Positions 40,206 through 48,457 of a stretch of 64,000 bases of DNA are shown here, in pieces. The position numbers and the translations under genes were made by a program. The stretch's first letter is position 1. The number at the start of each line of letters is the position of its first letter. The notes beneath the pieces are model-generated. The model saw only the letters and a program-made list of their open reading frames with translations. It did no database searches and was not told the origin of the DNA. Source of the stretch: Streptomyces sp. NBC_01471 (GTDB taxonomy: Bacteria; Actinomycetota; Actinomycetes; Streptomycetales; Streptomycetaceae); the NCBI RefSeq assembly GCF_041438865.1, contig NZ_CP109450.1, forward strand, positions 7,433,501 through 7,497,500, read 5' to 3'.

Positions 40206-41620
40206 GCGGTACCTACCTCGGGATGCCGTCCTTCCCGAAGGCGGCCAGGGAAGCCGTACACAACGAGACGCTGCGCGGGAACCTCCGGCACGCCACCCAC
40301 ACCATCCGCGACAAACGGGCGAAGGCCGTGGCGGAGCTCGCCGACTGGGCGCAGCTGCGGGAGGCGGGCAAGCAGATCAAGGACCGGACGCTGCGTCATC
40401 TGGACGAGTACCTGGTGCAGTTGGAGGAGTCGGTCACGGCCGCCGGGGGCACCGTCCACTGGGCGGCCGACGGCGACGAGGCGAACCGGATCGTCGCCGG
40501 GCTCGTGAAGGCGACCGGCGAGCGCGAGGTCGTCAAGGTCAAGTCGATGGCGACCCAGGAGATCGGTCTCAACGAGGCGCTGGAGGCCGAGGGCATCGCC
40601 GCGTACGAGACGGATCTCGCGGAGCTGATCGTGCAGCTGGGCGAGGACCGCCCCAGCCACATCCTGGTCCCGGCGATCCACCGCAACCGGGGCGAGATCC
40701 GTGAGATCTTCGCCCGGACGATGAGCGAGTGGGGGCGGCCGGCCCCGGAGGGGCTGACCGACTCCCCGGCCGAACTGGCCGAGGCCGCCAGGCTGCATCT
40801 GCGGGAGAAGTTCCTCCGGGCGAAGGTGGGGATCTCGGGGGCCAACTTCATGGTCGCGGAGACCGGCACCCTGGTCGTGGTGGAGTCCGAGGGCAACGGC
40901 CGGATGTGCCTGACGCTGCCCGAGACGCTCATCTCCGTGGTGGGCATCGAGAAGATCGTGCCGACCTGGCAGGACCTGGAGGTCTTCCTCCAGACCCTGC
41001 CGCGGTCGTCGACGGCCGAGCGGATGAACCCGTACACCAGCACCTGGACCGGCACCACCGACGCGGACGGACCGCAGGACTTCCACCTGGTGCTGCTCGA
41101 CAACGGCCGCACCGCCACCCTGGCCGACGAGGTCGGCCGCCAGGCGCTGCGCTGCATCCGCTGCTCGGCCTGCCTCAACGTCTGCCCGGTCTACGAACGG
41201 GCGGGCGGCCACGCGTACGGCTCGGTCTACCCGGGCCCCATCGGCGCCATCCTCAGCCCGCAACTCCGGGGCACGGAGAGCGAGATCGACGCCTCGCTGC
41301 CGTACGCCTCCTCGCTCTGCGGTGCCTGCTACGACGTGTGCCCGGTCGCCATCGACATCCCCGAGGTCCTGGTCCACCTGCGGGAGCGGGTCGCAGGCCA
41401 GGGCGGCAGGGGCCACCGTCTTGAGAAGGCGGCGATGAAGGCGGCCGGCTGGGTGCTGAACCATCCGGCCGCACTCGCCGCGGGTGAGAGGGCGGCATCG
41501 AGGACCCGTGGGCTGCACCCCAAGCGGCTGCCGGGCGCGGCGGCGTGGACCGACAGCCGCGACCTGCCCGAGCTGCCGCCCGAACCGTTCCGTGACTGGT
41601 GGAAGAAGAACCGCACATGA
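40202..41620 (+). CDS. lutB: L-lactate dehydrogenase complex subunit LutB (LldF)
   Basis: A 472-residue LutB, the iron-sulfur electron-transfer subunit. The N-terminal LUD domain shows SMATQEIGLNEALEAEGI, RAKVGISGANFMVAETGTLV and SEGNGRMCLTLPETLISVVG. The C-terminal ferredoxin-like region carries CIRCSACLNVCPVYERAGG and SLCGACYDVCPVAIDIPE, two [4Fe-4S] cluster motifs. The ATG overlaps the lutA stop and the lutC start overlaps this stop (ATGA). Its presence in the same operon as a sugar porter and dehydratase suggests that L-lactate is a product of the pathway. Confidence 0.95.
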   Translation: MSGTYLGMPSFPKAAREAVHNETLRGNLRHATHTIRDKRAKAVAELADWAQLREAGKQIKDRTLRHLDEYLVQLEESVTAAGGTVHWAADGDEANRIVAGLVKATGEREVVKVKSMATQEIGLNEALEAEGIAAYETDLAELIVQLGEDRPSHILVPAIHRNRGEIREIFARTMSEWGRPAPEGLTDSPAELAEAARLHLREKFLRAKVGISGANFMVAETGTLVVVESEGNGRMCLTLPETLISVVGIEKIVPTWQDLEVFLQTLPRSSTAERMNPYTSTWTGTTDADGPQDFHLVLLDNGRTATLADEVGRQALRCIRCSACLNVCPVYERAGGHAYGSVYPGPIGAILSPQLRGTESEIDASLPYASSLCGACYDVCPVAIDIPEVLVHLRERVAGQGGRGHRLEKAAMKAAGWVLNHPAALAAGERAASRTRGLHPKRLPGAAAWTDSRDLPELPPEPFRDWWKKNRT

Positions 41621-42246
41621 GCTCCCGCGACCAGATCCTCGCCCGCGTACGTGCCGCGGTCGCCGACGCGCCGGAGGCCCCCGAGGTCACCCGCGACTAC
41701 CTCACCACGCACACCGCCGACGACCCGGCGGCCGTGCTGGACCTCCTCCACGAGAACCTCGCGGACTACCGCGCCCTCGTGCACCGGACCCGGCCCGGCG
41801 GGCTGCCCGCGCTCCTGGCCCGGCTGCTGGCCGGGCGCGGCGCCACGACGGTACTTGCACCGCCCGGGCTGCCCGCCGAGTGGCTGGCCGGGTCCACTGC
41901 GACCCTGACCGCTGACACACCGGCGTCGACCGCACAGGAACTCGACGCCGTGGACAGTGTGGTCACCGGATGCGCGGTGGCCATCGCCGAGACCGGCACC
42001 CTCGTCCTGGACGGCGGCGCAGGCCAGGGCCGCCGCCGGATCACCCTCGTCCCCGACCACCACATCTGCGTCGTACGGGCCCCGGCCCAGGTGGTCGCCT
42101 CGGTGCCGCAGGCCCTCCCACGCCTCGACCCGGCGCGCCCGCTCACCTGGATCTCGGGCCCCTCGGCCACCAGCGACATCGAACTCGACCGGGTCGAAGG
42201 CGTCCACGGCCCCCGGACCCTCGAAGTCGTCCTCGTCGAGGAGTGA
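41617..42246 (+). CDS. lutC: L-lactate dehydrogenase complex subunit LutC (LldG)
   Basis: A 209-residue LUD-domain protein. It begins MSSRDQILARVRAAVADAPE and shows VVTGCAVAIAETGTLVLDGG, RRITLVPDHHICVVRAPAQ and ISGPSATSDIELDRVEGVHG, PRTLEVVLVEE. These are the conserved LutC segments. The start overlaps lutB by 4 bp. It is slightly short in the central region compared with Bacillus LutC but complete. It completes the three-subunit L-lactate oxidation system; its role in the complex is thought to be assembly or electron transfer. Confidence 0.93.
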   Translation: MSSRDQILARVRAAVADAPEAPEVTRDYLTTHTADDPAAVLDLLHENLADYRALVHRTRPGGLPALLARLLAGRGATTVLAPPGLPAEWLAGSTATLTADTPASTAQELDAVDSVVTGCAVAIAETGTLVLDGGAGQGRRRITLVPDHHICVVRAPAQVVASVPQALPRLDPARPLTWISGPSATSDIELDRVEGVHGPRTLEVVLVEE

Positions 42247-42300
42247 CACCGGGGCCGTGGGGACCATCAACGAGCGACGGAACAGCGGGAGACCACACCC

Positions 42301-43389
42301 ATGAGCAGAATCACGAGCGTCGACTGCCGGCTCGTCTTCATCGAGCCCGAGACGCTGCGCACCGACGCCAGCCAGACCTTCGTCCGGCAGGAGACCATCC
42401 TCGTCACCGTCGGGACCGACGACGGGCTGAGCGGCACCGGGTACTCCTACACGATCGGCACCGGCGGCAGTTCCGTACTGGCGCTGCTGCGCGACCACCT
42501 CGCCGCCACGCTGCTGGGCGCCGATGCCCGTAACGTCGAGGCGGTCTGGGCCCGGATGCTCGCGGCGACCCGGGCCACCGCGTTCGGGCTCCTCACCTCA
42601 CTGGCACTGGCCGCCGTCGACACGGCCCTGTGGGACCTGCGGTGCCTGCGCGCCGGTGAACCGCTCTGGCGGCTCGCGGGCGGGGCGCACGACCGGCTGC
42701 CCGTGTACGACACCGAGGGCGGCTGGCTGCATCTGAGCACCGATGAACTGGTGAAGAACGTCTCGGCGGCCCAGGCGTCGGGGCTGCGCGGAGCCAAGCT
42801 GAAGGTCGGCAAGCCCACCGCGGTCGAGGACGCGGAGCGGCTCGCGGCCGTCCGCGAGGAGACCGGGCCCGCCTTCGAGATCATGGTCGACGCCAACCAG
42901 TCGCTCACCGGGGCGGAGGCGATCCGCCGGGCCCGCACCTTCGAGCCGCTCGACATCGCGTGGTTCGAGGAGCCGCTGCCGGCCGAGGACGTGGCGGGAC
43001 ACCTGAGGCTCGCCCGCTCGACCACGGTGCCGGTCGCGGTGGGTGAATCGGTGTACAGCGTCGGGCACTTCGCCGAGTACCTGTCGACGGGCGCCGCCGG
43101 GATCGTGCAGGCAGATGTGGCCCGCGTCGGCGGCATCACCCCGTGGCTGAAGGTCGCGCACGCCGCCGAGGCATGCAATGTGCGGGTGGCCCCGCACTTC
43201 CTGATGGAGCTGCACGCGAGCCTGGCCTGCGCGGTGCCCGCCGGGATGTACGTGGAGCACATTCCGCAGCTCGGCGCGATCACCCGCAGTGAGCTGGTCA
43301 TCGAGGACGGCTGTGTCGTCCCGCCGGAGACGCCCGGGCTCGGCATCGAGTGGGACGAGGACGCCATCGCGGATCTGCGGGTCGCGTAG
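42301..43389 (+). CDS. Enolase-superfamily sugar-acid dehydratase (mandelate racemase/MLE type)
   Basis: A 362-residue enolase-superfamily enzyme. Catalytic and metal motifs are GAKLKVGK (KxK base), MVDANQSLTG (metal Asp), AWFEEPLPAED (metal Glu), AVGESVYSVGHF (metal Glu and nearby), and APHFLMELHASLA (His of the C-terminal loop). Members dehydrate sugar acids such as L-fuconate, L-rhamnonate or L-talarate; the substrate cannot be fixed here, but a 6-deoxy-hexonate fits the mutarotase and hydrolase. It lies 54 bp after lutC and is the last gene of the operon, followed by a perfect terminator. Confidence 0.85.
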   Translation: MSRITSVDCRLVFIEPETLRTDASQTFVRQETILVTVGTDDGLSGTGYSYTIGTGGSSVLALLRDHLAATLLGADARNVEAVWARMLAATRATAFGLLTSLALAAVDTALWDLRCLRAGEPLWRLAGGAHDRLPVYDTEGGWLHLSTDELVKNVSAAQASGLRGAKLKVGKPTAVEDAERLAAVREETGPAFEIMVDANQSLTGAEAIRRARTFEPLDIAWFEEPLPAEDVAGHLRLARSTTVPVAVGESVYSVGHFAEYLSTGAAGIVQADVARVGGITPWLKVAHAAEACNVRVAPHFLMELHASLACAVPAGMYVEHIPQLGAITRSELVIEDGCVVPPETPGLGIEWDEDAIADLRVA

Positions 43390-43417
43390 GGCAGTCCCCT
43401 CCCCGCAGACCCGGGAG

Positions 43418-43450
43418 CCGGCCGGGAGGGCGCCGCGCCCTCCCGGCCGG
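43418..43450. terminator. Bidirectional terminator between the dehydratase and OYE genes
   Basis: Perfect 15-bp arms (43418-43432 and 43436-43450) with a 3-base loop lie between convergent genes. Confidence 0.88.
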
Positions 43451-43453
43451 TGC

Positions 43454-44545
43454 TCAGACGGAGCGGTGGTACTGCTGCGGTACGTGGACGTCCGCGCCGA
43501 GCACCCGGGCCGCGTGCCGCGCCCAGGACGGGTTGCGGAGCAGCTCGCGGCCGAGCAGGACCGCGTCCGCCTCACCGTTGGCCAGGATCTTCTCGGCCTG
43601 CTCGACCTCGGTGATCAGCCCGACGGCGGCGACAGCGAGGGATGTCCCGGCCTTGACGCGCGCGGCGAAGGGCACCTGGTAGCCGGGGCCGACCGGGATG
43701 CGGACCCCGGGCGCGTTGCCGCCGGTGGACACATCGAGCAGGTCGACGCCGTGCTCCTTGAGCAGCGGGGCGAGGCGCACCGTGTCGTCGGCCGTCCAGC
43801 CGCCCTCGTCCAGCCAGTCGGTGGCCGAGATGCGGAAGAAGAGCGGCAGCTCGTCGGGCCACACCGCCCGCACGGCGTCCACGACTTCGAGTGCGAAGCG
43901 GGTGCGGTTCTCGAACGATCCGCCGTACTCGTCGGTGCGGTGGTTGCTGTGCGGCGAGAGGAACTCGCTCACCAGATAGCCGTGTGCGCCGTGGATCTCG
44001 GCGACCTGGAACCCCGCGTCGAGCGCACGCCGGGCGGCATCGGCGAACTGGCCGACGATCTCCTGTATCCCAGTGGTGGTCAGCTCGTCGGGCACGTGCT
44101 CGCCCGCGGCGAACGGGACCGGGCTGGGGGCGACCGGCTGCCACCCGTCCTGGTCCGGGCCGACCGGGCCGCCGCCGTTCCAGGGGCGGTCGGTCGAGGC
44201 CTTGCGTCCGCCATGACCGAGCTGAATGCCGGGAACCGTGCCCTGCCCCTTGAGGAAGGTGGTGATCCGGCGGAGCGCCTCCACCTGGGCGTCGTTCCAG
44301 ATGCCCAGGTCGGCGGGGCTGATCCGGCCCTCGGGGCTGACGGCGGTGGCCTCGACGATGACCAGGCCGGTGCCCCCGGCGGCCCGCGCGGCGTAGTGCG
44401 CGAAGTGCCAGTCGTTGGCGACGCCCGTGCCGGGCCCCGAAGTGGCCGCCGAGTACTGGCACATGGGCGGCATCCATACGCGGTTGGGGAAGGTCAGCGA
44501 CCGCAGGGTGTACGGCTCGAAAAGGGCGCTCACGACAGGCTCCAT
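43454..44545 (-). CDS. Old Yellow Enzyme family NADH:flavin oxidoreductase (YqjM-like)
   Basis: A 363-residue FMN-dependent ene-reductase. It has PNRVWMPPMCQYSAATSGPG at the FMN-binding N-terminus, LGHGGRKASTDRPW, FQVAEIHGAHGYLVSEFLSP with the active-site His pair, GGSFENRTRFALEVVDAV and LLGRELLRNPSWARHAARVL. Length and motifs match the YqjM class (bacterial OYE). It reduces activated C=C bonds of enals, quinones or xenobiotics. It is divergent from an ArsR-type regulator gene across a region with nested inverted repeats. Confidence 0.92.
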   Translation of the reverse strand: MEPVVSALFEPYTLRSLTFPNRVWMPPMCQYSAATSGPGTGVANDWHFAHYAARAAGGTGLVIVEATAVSPEGRISPADLGIWNDAQVEALRRITTFLKGQGTVPGIQLGHGGRKASTDRPWNGGGPVGPDQDGWQPVAPSPVPFAAGEHVPDELTTTGIQEIVGQFADAARRALDAGFQVAEIHGAHGYLVSEFLSPHSNHRTDEYGGSFENRTRFALEVVDAVRAVWPDELPLFFRISATDWLDEGGWTADDTVRLAPLLKEHGVDLLDVSTGGNAPGVRIPVGPGYQVPFAARVKAGTSLAVAAVGLITEVEQAEKILANGEADAVLLGRELLRNPSWARHAARVLGADVHVPQQYHRSV

Positions 44546-44566
44546 TCACAACGGTGTCGGGACAGC

Positions 44567-44622
44567 TTGTACGATACTCGTCGTAGTACGGTGAATGTCA
44601 AACTACGATGGAACTCGTACAA
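44567..44622. promoter_or_regulatory. Nested inverted repeats between the OYE and ArsR genes
   Basis: TTGTACGA (44567-44574) pairs with TCGTACAA (44615-44622), and CGTAGT (44582-44587) with ACTACG (44602-44607). Such nested dyads suit an ArsR-type dimer acting on both divergent genes. Confidence 0.6.
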
Positions 44623-44669
44623 TGGAGCCGTCCCCGAATCCGTCCGGGCCCGAATGAAGGAGAGCCGTC

Positions 44670-45014
44670 GTGGCGACCGCAACGAGCAGCCGTGCACTCG
44701 CTCATCCGGCGCGGGACGAGATCCGTCTGGACGGTGTGCTCCATGCGCTGGCCGACCCCATGCGGATGTGCGTGGTGCGGGAACTCGCTCTGGACGGCGG
44801 GGAGTTGACCTGCTCCCGGTTCGACCTTCCGGTGACCAAGTCGACCACCACCCACCACTTCAGGGTGCTGCGCGAGAGCGGTGTGATCCGGCAGATCTAC
44901 CGGGGGACCGCGAAGATGAACGTGCTGCGCAGGGACGACCTGGACGCGGTCTTCCCCGGCCTGCTGGACAGTGTCCTCGCCGCGGCGGCGGCCGAGGCCG
45001 CGCGGGAGGCGTGA
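44670..45014 (+). CDS. ArsR-type winged-helix repressor
   Basis: A 114-residue HTH protein with HALADPMRMCVVRELALDGG, TKSTTTHHFRVLRESGVIRQ (recognition helix) and GTAKMNVLRRDDLDAVFPG (wing and C-helix). No CxC metal site of the ArsR/SmtB type is seen, so it likely senses an organic or redox signal. GTG 44670 has AAGGAG eight bases upstream. It diverges from the OYE reductase gene and probably controls it and itself. It is followed by a convergent TetR gene. Confidence 0.88.
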   Translation: MATATSSRALAHPARDEIRLDGVLHALADPMRMCVVRELALDGGELTCSRFDLPVTKSTTTHHFRVLRESGVIRQIYRGTAKMNVLRRDDLDAVFPGLLDSVLAAAAAEAAREA

Positions 45015-45027
45015 ACCCCCGCCGCTG

Positions 45028-45645
45028 TCAGGACGGTGGCGGGGCGGCCCCGTCGTCCGGGGGCGCTCCGAGCTTCCAGTCGAGTCCGTACCGCTGGAAC
45101 AGTTCGGCCCGCAGCCGCGCGGGCGGCATGGGTGCGCCCGGCAGCAGCTGTGCGAAGACCGTGCCCATCAGCTGGGCACGCAGCAGCGGGTAGTCGGTGT
45201 CCGGGTCGGGTGATCCGTACCGTTCCACGGTCGAGCGCAGGGCCCGGGCGAGCTGCTGCTGTTCGGGGCACTGCACGAACCCCTGCTCCTGAAGGATTCC
45301 GGCCATATGGGTCCGCATCAGTACGGGATGGTCGGCGGCGAGCCCCAGGATCGCGTCGATGGCCCGCGCCAGCAGTTCCTGCCCGTCGTCGGTGCGCGGC
45401 TCGCGCTCCAGGGCCGCGGTGAGCGTGCGGTGCATCAGGCGGTGCACGGCGGACTGCAGCAGGTAGCGCTTGCCCGGGAAGTAGTACGAGACGAGGCCGC
45501 GGGCGGATCCGGCACGGTCGGCGATGTCCGCCAGTGTCGTCGCCTCGTACCCGCGCTCGCCGACAAGATCCACTGTGGCCTGCAGAAGCCGCTCGCGGGA
45601 ACGCCGCCGCAACTCCTCATTGACCGATTGGCTGCGCGGGGACAT
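45028..45645 (-). CDS. TetR family repressor
   Basis: A 205-residue repressor. The HTH reads LLQATVDLVGERGYEATTLA, DIADRAGSARGLVSYYFPGK (residues about 20-58). The ligand domain is helical with Gln/Pro-rich sections (QEQGFVQCPEQQQLARAL). A palindrome (45664-45676) just upstream of its start may be its own operator. No adjacent structural gene points to the regulated function; the OYE and ArsR genes are the nearest candidates. Ligand unknown. Confidence 0.9.
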   Translation of the reverse strand: MSPRSQSVNEELRRRSRERLLQATVDLVGERGYEATTLADIADRAGSARGLVSYYFPGKRYLLQSAVHRLMHRTLTAALEREPRTDDGQELLARAIDAILGLAADHPVLMRTHMAGILQEQGFVQCPEQQQLARALRSTVERYGSPDPDTDYPLLRAQLMGTVFAQLLPGAPMPPARLRAELFQRYGLDWKLGAPPDDGAAPPPS

Positions 45646-45663
45646 GCTTACTCCTGCGTTGAC

Positions 45664-45676
45664 TGGCTCTCAGCCA
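45664..45676. promoter_or_regulatory. TGGCT-CTC-AGCCA palindrome upstream of the TetR gene
   Basis: A perfect 5-3-5 inverted repeat 19 bp upstream of the TetR start, inside an AT-rich patch with TATAAT on the plus strand. It fits an autoregulatory operator. Confidence 0.5.
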
Positions 45677-45856
45677 ACTATAATCAGCGCATCCTGCACA
45701 GGGCCCCGTCAGGGGTCCTCCTGCGGGAATCGTCCGGACCGGGCGGCGCGGGGGACTGTCCGGTCCGGATTTCCGCTGTCTCCATCCAGGGGATTTCAGC
45801 CGGTTCAGGACGGTTCGTGCTGATTTCTGGCGAGCCGATCCGGCCGTGCGGGCGGG

Positions 45857-46552
45857 TCAGCCGGTGAGATCCAGGACCGGGCGGAGTGCGTCCGGGCGTT
45901 CAGTGGCCGGGAGATGGTCCACGAAATGGACGGCGCAGCCCAGATTCCGGGCACCCCCGTCGGCGCGCCGGTCGTCGCCGACCATCAGGGTCTCGCCCGG
46001 GTCCTGGCCCAGTGCCTCACAGGCGGCACGGAACAGCCGTACGTCGGGTTTCTGGATGCCGTGCTCGTACGACAGGGTGTAGTGGTCCACGAACGGATCG
46101 ACCCCGTGGGCGCGGAACACCGGCCGGAGGTCCCAGCCGATGTTGCTCACCACCCCGACCCCGATCCCGCGGGCGTGCAGGGCGCCGAGCACTTCGGCCG
46201 TGTCCGGGTAGGGGCTCCAGGCGGCCGGCGTCATATGGCGTGCGTAGAGGGCGTCGTACAGCGCCGGATCCGGCAGCGCGACCTGACGGGCGAGGCCCGT
46301 GAACGCGGCGCGGTGCTGCTCGGCGCTCTCGTCTCGGGAGGCGTAGAGCCCGGCGAGCGAGGACGGCACCCGCTGGGGGACCGGCCCGCCGGGTTGTGCG
46401 CCTGCGGCCGTCAACTCCGCTGTGCGGAGGGCGAATTCCTCCTGGCTCAGCGTGGCGCCCGCCTGGTCCAGGGTGGCGCGCAGCCATGCCGCGACGGACT
46501 CGGCCCGGAAGAGCGTCCCGGAGAAGTCGAAGAGTACGGCTTTGATCGTCAT
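45857..46552 (-). CDS. HAD superfamily hydrolase-like protein with atypical motif I
   Basis: A 231-residue HAD-fold protein. Motif I is LFDFSGTLFR with nucleophile D9, but the usual second Asp (D+2) is Ser11. Motif II is VGVVSNIGWDL, motif III the Lys in GIQKPDVRLF, and motif IV is LMVGDDRRADGGAR. The cap domain between (residues about 20-95) is helical. The missing acid/base Asp suggests altered chemistry or a substrate-assisted mechanism rather than a typical phosphatase. It is transcribed alone between a TetR gene and an M56 peptidase gene. Confidence 0.82.
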   Translation of the reverse strand: MTIKAVLFDFSGTLFRAESVAAWLRATLDQAGATLSQEEFALRTAELTAAGAQPGGPVPQRVPSSLAGLYASRDESAEQHRAAFTGLARQVALPDPALYDALYARHMTPAAWSPYPDTAEVLGALHARGIGVGVVSNIGWDLRPVFRAHGVDPFVDHYTLSYEHGIQKPDVRLFRAACEALGQDPGETLMVGDDRRADGGARNLGCAVHFVDHLPATERPDALRPVLDLTG

Positions 46553-46610
46553 GGGGGCATTCTTTCCCGGCCTGCTGTCGCGGCAGTCGCCGGCGTTCTC
46601 GCAGCCACCG

Positions 46611-47546
46611 CTATCCGAGCGCGCGCAGTCCCGGGACGAACGCCACCAGCAGCGGCACGACCGGCACCAGCGAGGCGGCGGCGGTGAGCCTCAGCCTGCG
46701 GCCAGTGGTGAGGCGCGGGGCCGCGCTCAGCAGCCGGTCGACGCGGTGCGGAAGCTCCGCGTCGGGGGTCGGGCAGGGGCCGAACACCCCCCGGTGCTCG
46801 TTGAGTTGGACCAGCGCCAGTGCGATCGTCAGCCGGCCGAAGCGGCGCGACGCCACATCGTCGGCGGCCAGCTCCACCAGCCGGTGCATCTCGTTGCGGA
46901 AGGCGGCGAAGACCGGGATCTGCGGGAAGCCCACGGCCAGCGCGGCCGAGCAGTGCAGCAGCCAGTCGTGCCGGGCCCGCGCGTGGCCCTGCTCGTGGGC
47001 GAGCACCGCGTCGAGCTGACGGCCTTTCAGCCCCCGAAGTGCCGCCGTGGTGATGACCAGTTGGGGGGCCGTACCGGGCAGCCACCAGGCGTCGGGACGC
47101 TCGCCCTCCAGCACGACGAGACGCTCGCTGCCGGGCTCCTCGCCGGGCAGCACGGGGGAGCGCACCAGCAGCTCCCTGCGGCTCCGCCGGCGGGCGGCCC
47201 GTGCGCGGCGGATCTCCCGGGTGAGCATCGCGGCCGTCCAGACACCGCCCGCGGCCAGCACCGTCGCTGTCGCCGCCGACCACTGGGCGTACGCGCCGAG
47301 TGCGTACGCCTCCACAACCGCGTGCGGGGCGGGGGCGAAGACGTTGCCCCGCACGAGCTGCCAGGCCGCCGACGCGCTGAAGGTCATGGCCAGCGCGAAG
47401 CAGAGCAGCACGGCGGCCACCACGCACTGCCACACCCACAGCGCCACCACGGGCTCCCGTTCGGGCCACTGGGCGCGCGCCAGAAGCCGCGGTGCCGCAA
47501 CAGCAGCCACGGCTCCGAGTAGCAACAGCGCTAGGGAGACCACCAT
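46611..47546 (-). CDS. M56 family (BlaR1-like) membrane metalloprotease
   Basis: A 311-residue membrane protease. Hydrophobic segments open the protein (MVVSLALLLLGAVAAVAAP, VWQCVVAAVLLCFALAMTF) and a zinc site VLAHEQGHARARHDW (HExxH) lies near residue 180. LVELAADDVASRRFG provides the third ligand. A final membrane helix is LVPVVPLLVAFVPGL. BlaR1 relatives usually pair with a BlaI repressor; none is next to this gene. I chose ATG 47546; GTG 47576 would add ten residues. Confidence 0.85.
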   Translation of the reverse strand: MVVSLALLLLGAVAAVAAPRLLARAQWPEREPVVALWVWQCVVAAVLLCFALAMTFSASAAWQLVRGNVFAPAPHAVVEAYALGAYAQWSAATATVLAAGGVWTAAMLTREIRRARAARRRSRRELLVRSPVLPGEEPGSERLVVLEGERPDAWWLPGTAPQLVITTAALRGLKGRQLDAVLAHEQGHARARHDWLLHCSAALAVGFPQIPVFAAFRNEMHRLVELAADDVASRRFGRLTIALALVQLNEHRGVFGPCPTPDAELPHRVDRLLSAAPRLTTGRRLRLTAAASLVPVVPLLVAFVPGLRALG

Positions 47547-47639
47547 GGTCGCCAGCTTATGGAGTCGGCGCCCCACCGGGGTATGGCCTCGGCCCGCAAG
47601 TGACGCAGGACACGGTCGGCTTCCGCCGCCCTGCCGGGG

Positions 47640-48248
47640 TCAGATCGTCAACAGCATCGCGAACATGGCCATTCCCATGGCGAGTCGGCAGGCGAGCGCC
47701 AGCTCCGGCCCGGCGCCCCGGCCGATGGCCCCGCCGGACGCACCCAGTGCCGCACCACCGGCAGCCGCCCCGCCCGTCACGGGGCCGGGCGTCGCCGGCG
47801 AGGGCACCAGGGTGGCGCCCGCGCGCAGTACGTACACCGCGTAGTAGGCGAGCAGCGCGCCGGTGAGCAGCGGGACCCCGCCCGCCGAGTGCGCCGCGTG
47901 CTCCATGTTGGTTCCGCCGGACGCTCCGCCCGGTGCCGTCCCCGCTGCCATCGTGAGCGCCATGTAGACCATGGCGAGCGAGCCGACCAGATGGTGCAGA
48001 TGGTGAGCGCTCGTGCGGAGCTGCCACAGCGCCCGGAGGCCGCCCGCCGCGAAGACCGCGGCGAGCACCGTCCAGCCCCACTGCGGGGGAGTGGCCACCG
48101 CGGCGGGCAGGGCCATCGCCGCCATGCCGAACCCCATCACCGCCTCGCTCCCCGCAGCCGTCCGCGCCCGCTGCGAGGTGCTGCGCATCCGCAGCAGGCA
48201 GTAGGCGCCGGTGGCCGCGCTCAGTGACATCAGCAGCCAGCCGGACAT
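47640..48248 (-). CDS. DUF5134-like membrane protein
   Basis: A 202-residue polytopic protein starting MSGWLLMSLSAATGAYCLL. It has a His-rich amphipathic region RTSAHHLHHLVGSLAMVYMA that is typical of this family (likely metal- or copper-related environment in the membrane), further helices LLTGALLAYYAVYVLRAG and LACRLAMGMAMFAMLL, and a Gly/Ala/Pro linker before the last helix. It follows the M56 peptidase gene's upstream region and is probably a separate unit. Function unknown. Confidence 0.78.
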   Translation of the reverse strand: MSGWLLMSLSAATGAYCLLRMRSTSQRARTAAGSEAVMGFGMAAMALPAAVATPPQWGWTVLAAVFAAGGLRALWQLRTSAHHLHHLVGSLAMVYMALTMAAGTAPGGASGGTNMEHAAHSAGGVPLLTGALLAYYAVYVLRAGATLVPSPATPGPVTGGAAAGGAALGASGGAIGRGAGPELALACRLAMGMAMFAMLLTI

Positions 48249-48292
48249 CGCGGATCCACCGTGCACGGCGTACCTCCCCGTTCGACGCGTCG

Positions 48293-48342
48293 GCTCCGCC
48301 CGGTCCGGGCCTCGACGCATCGATGCCCGGACCGGGCGGAGC
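48293..48342. promoter_or_regulatory. 18-bp perfect inverted repeat in a divergent promoter region
   Basis: Arms at 48293-48310 and 48325-48342 with a 14-base loop, overlapping the palindrome GCATCGATGC (48317-48326). It lies between the divergent DUF5134 and GNAT genes, where a terminator would be odd. It may be an operator or an RNA hairpin in the GNAT leader. Confidence 0.5.
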
Positions 48343-48457
48343 GCACGCAAGCGCAGGGGGGCACAGGGGAGCGCGTCATGGGCGCGTTACTGTCTGGACA
48401 GCAGCGGCCGACAGCTCCGGACCGCCCGGAACCGCCTTCGACGGGAGACCTCACCCC

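Noticed and set aside
45659..45684. Plus-strand TTGACT and TATAAT near the TetR gene
   Set aside because: The spacing is only 14 bp and no plus-strand gene follows; I treat the palindrome as the meaningful element.
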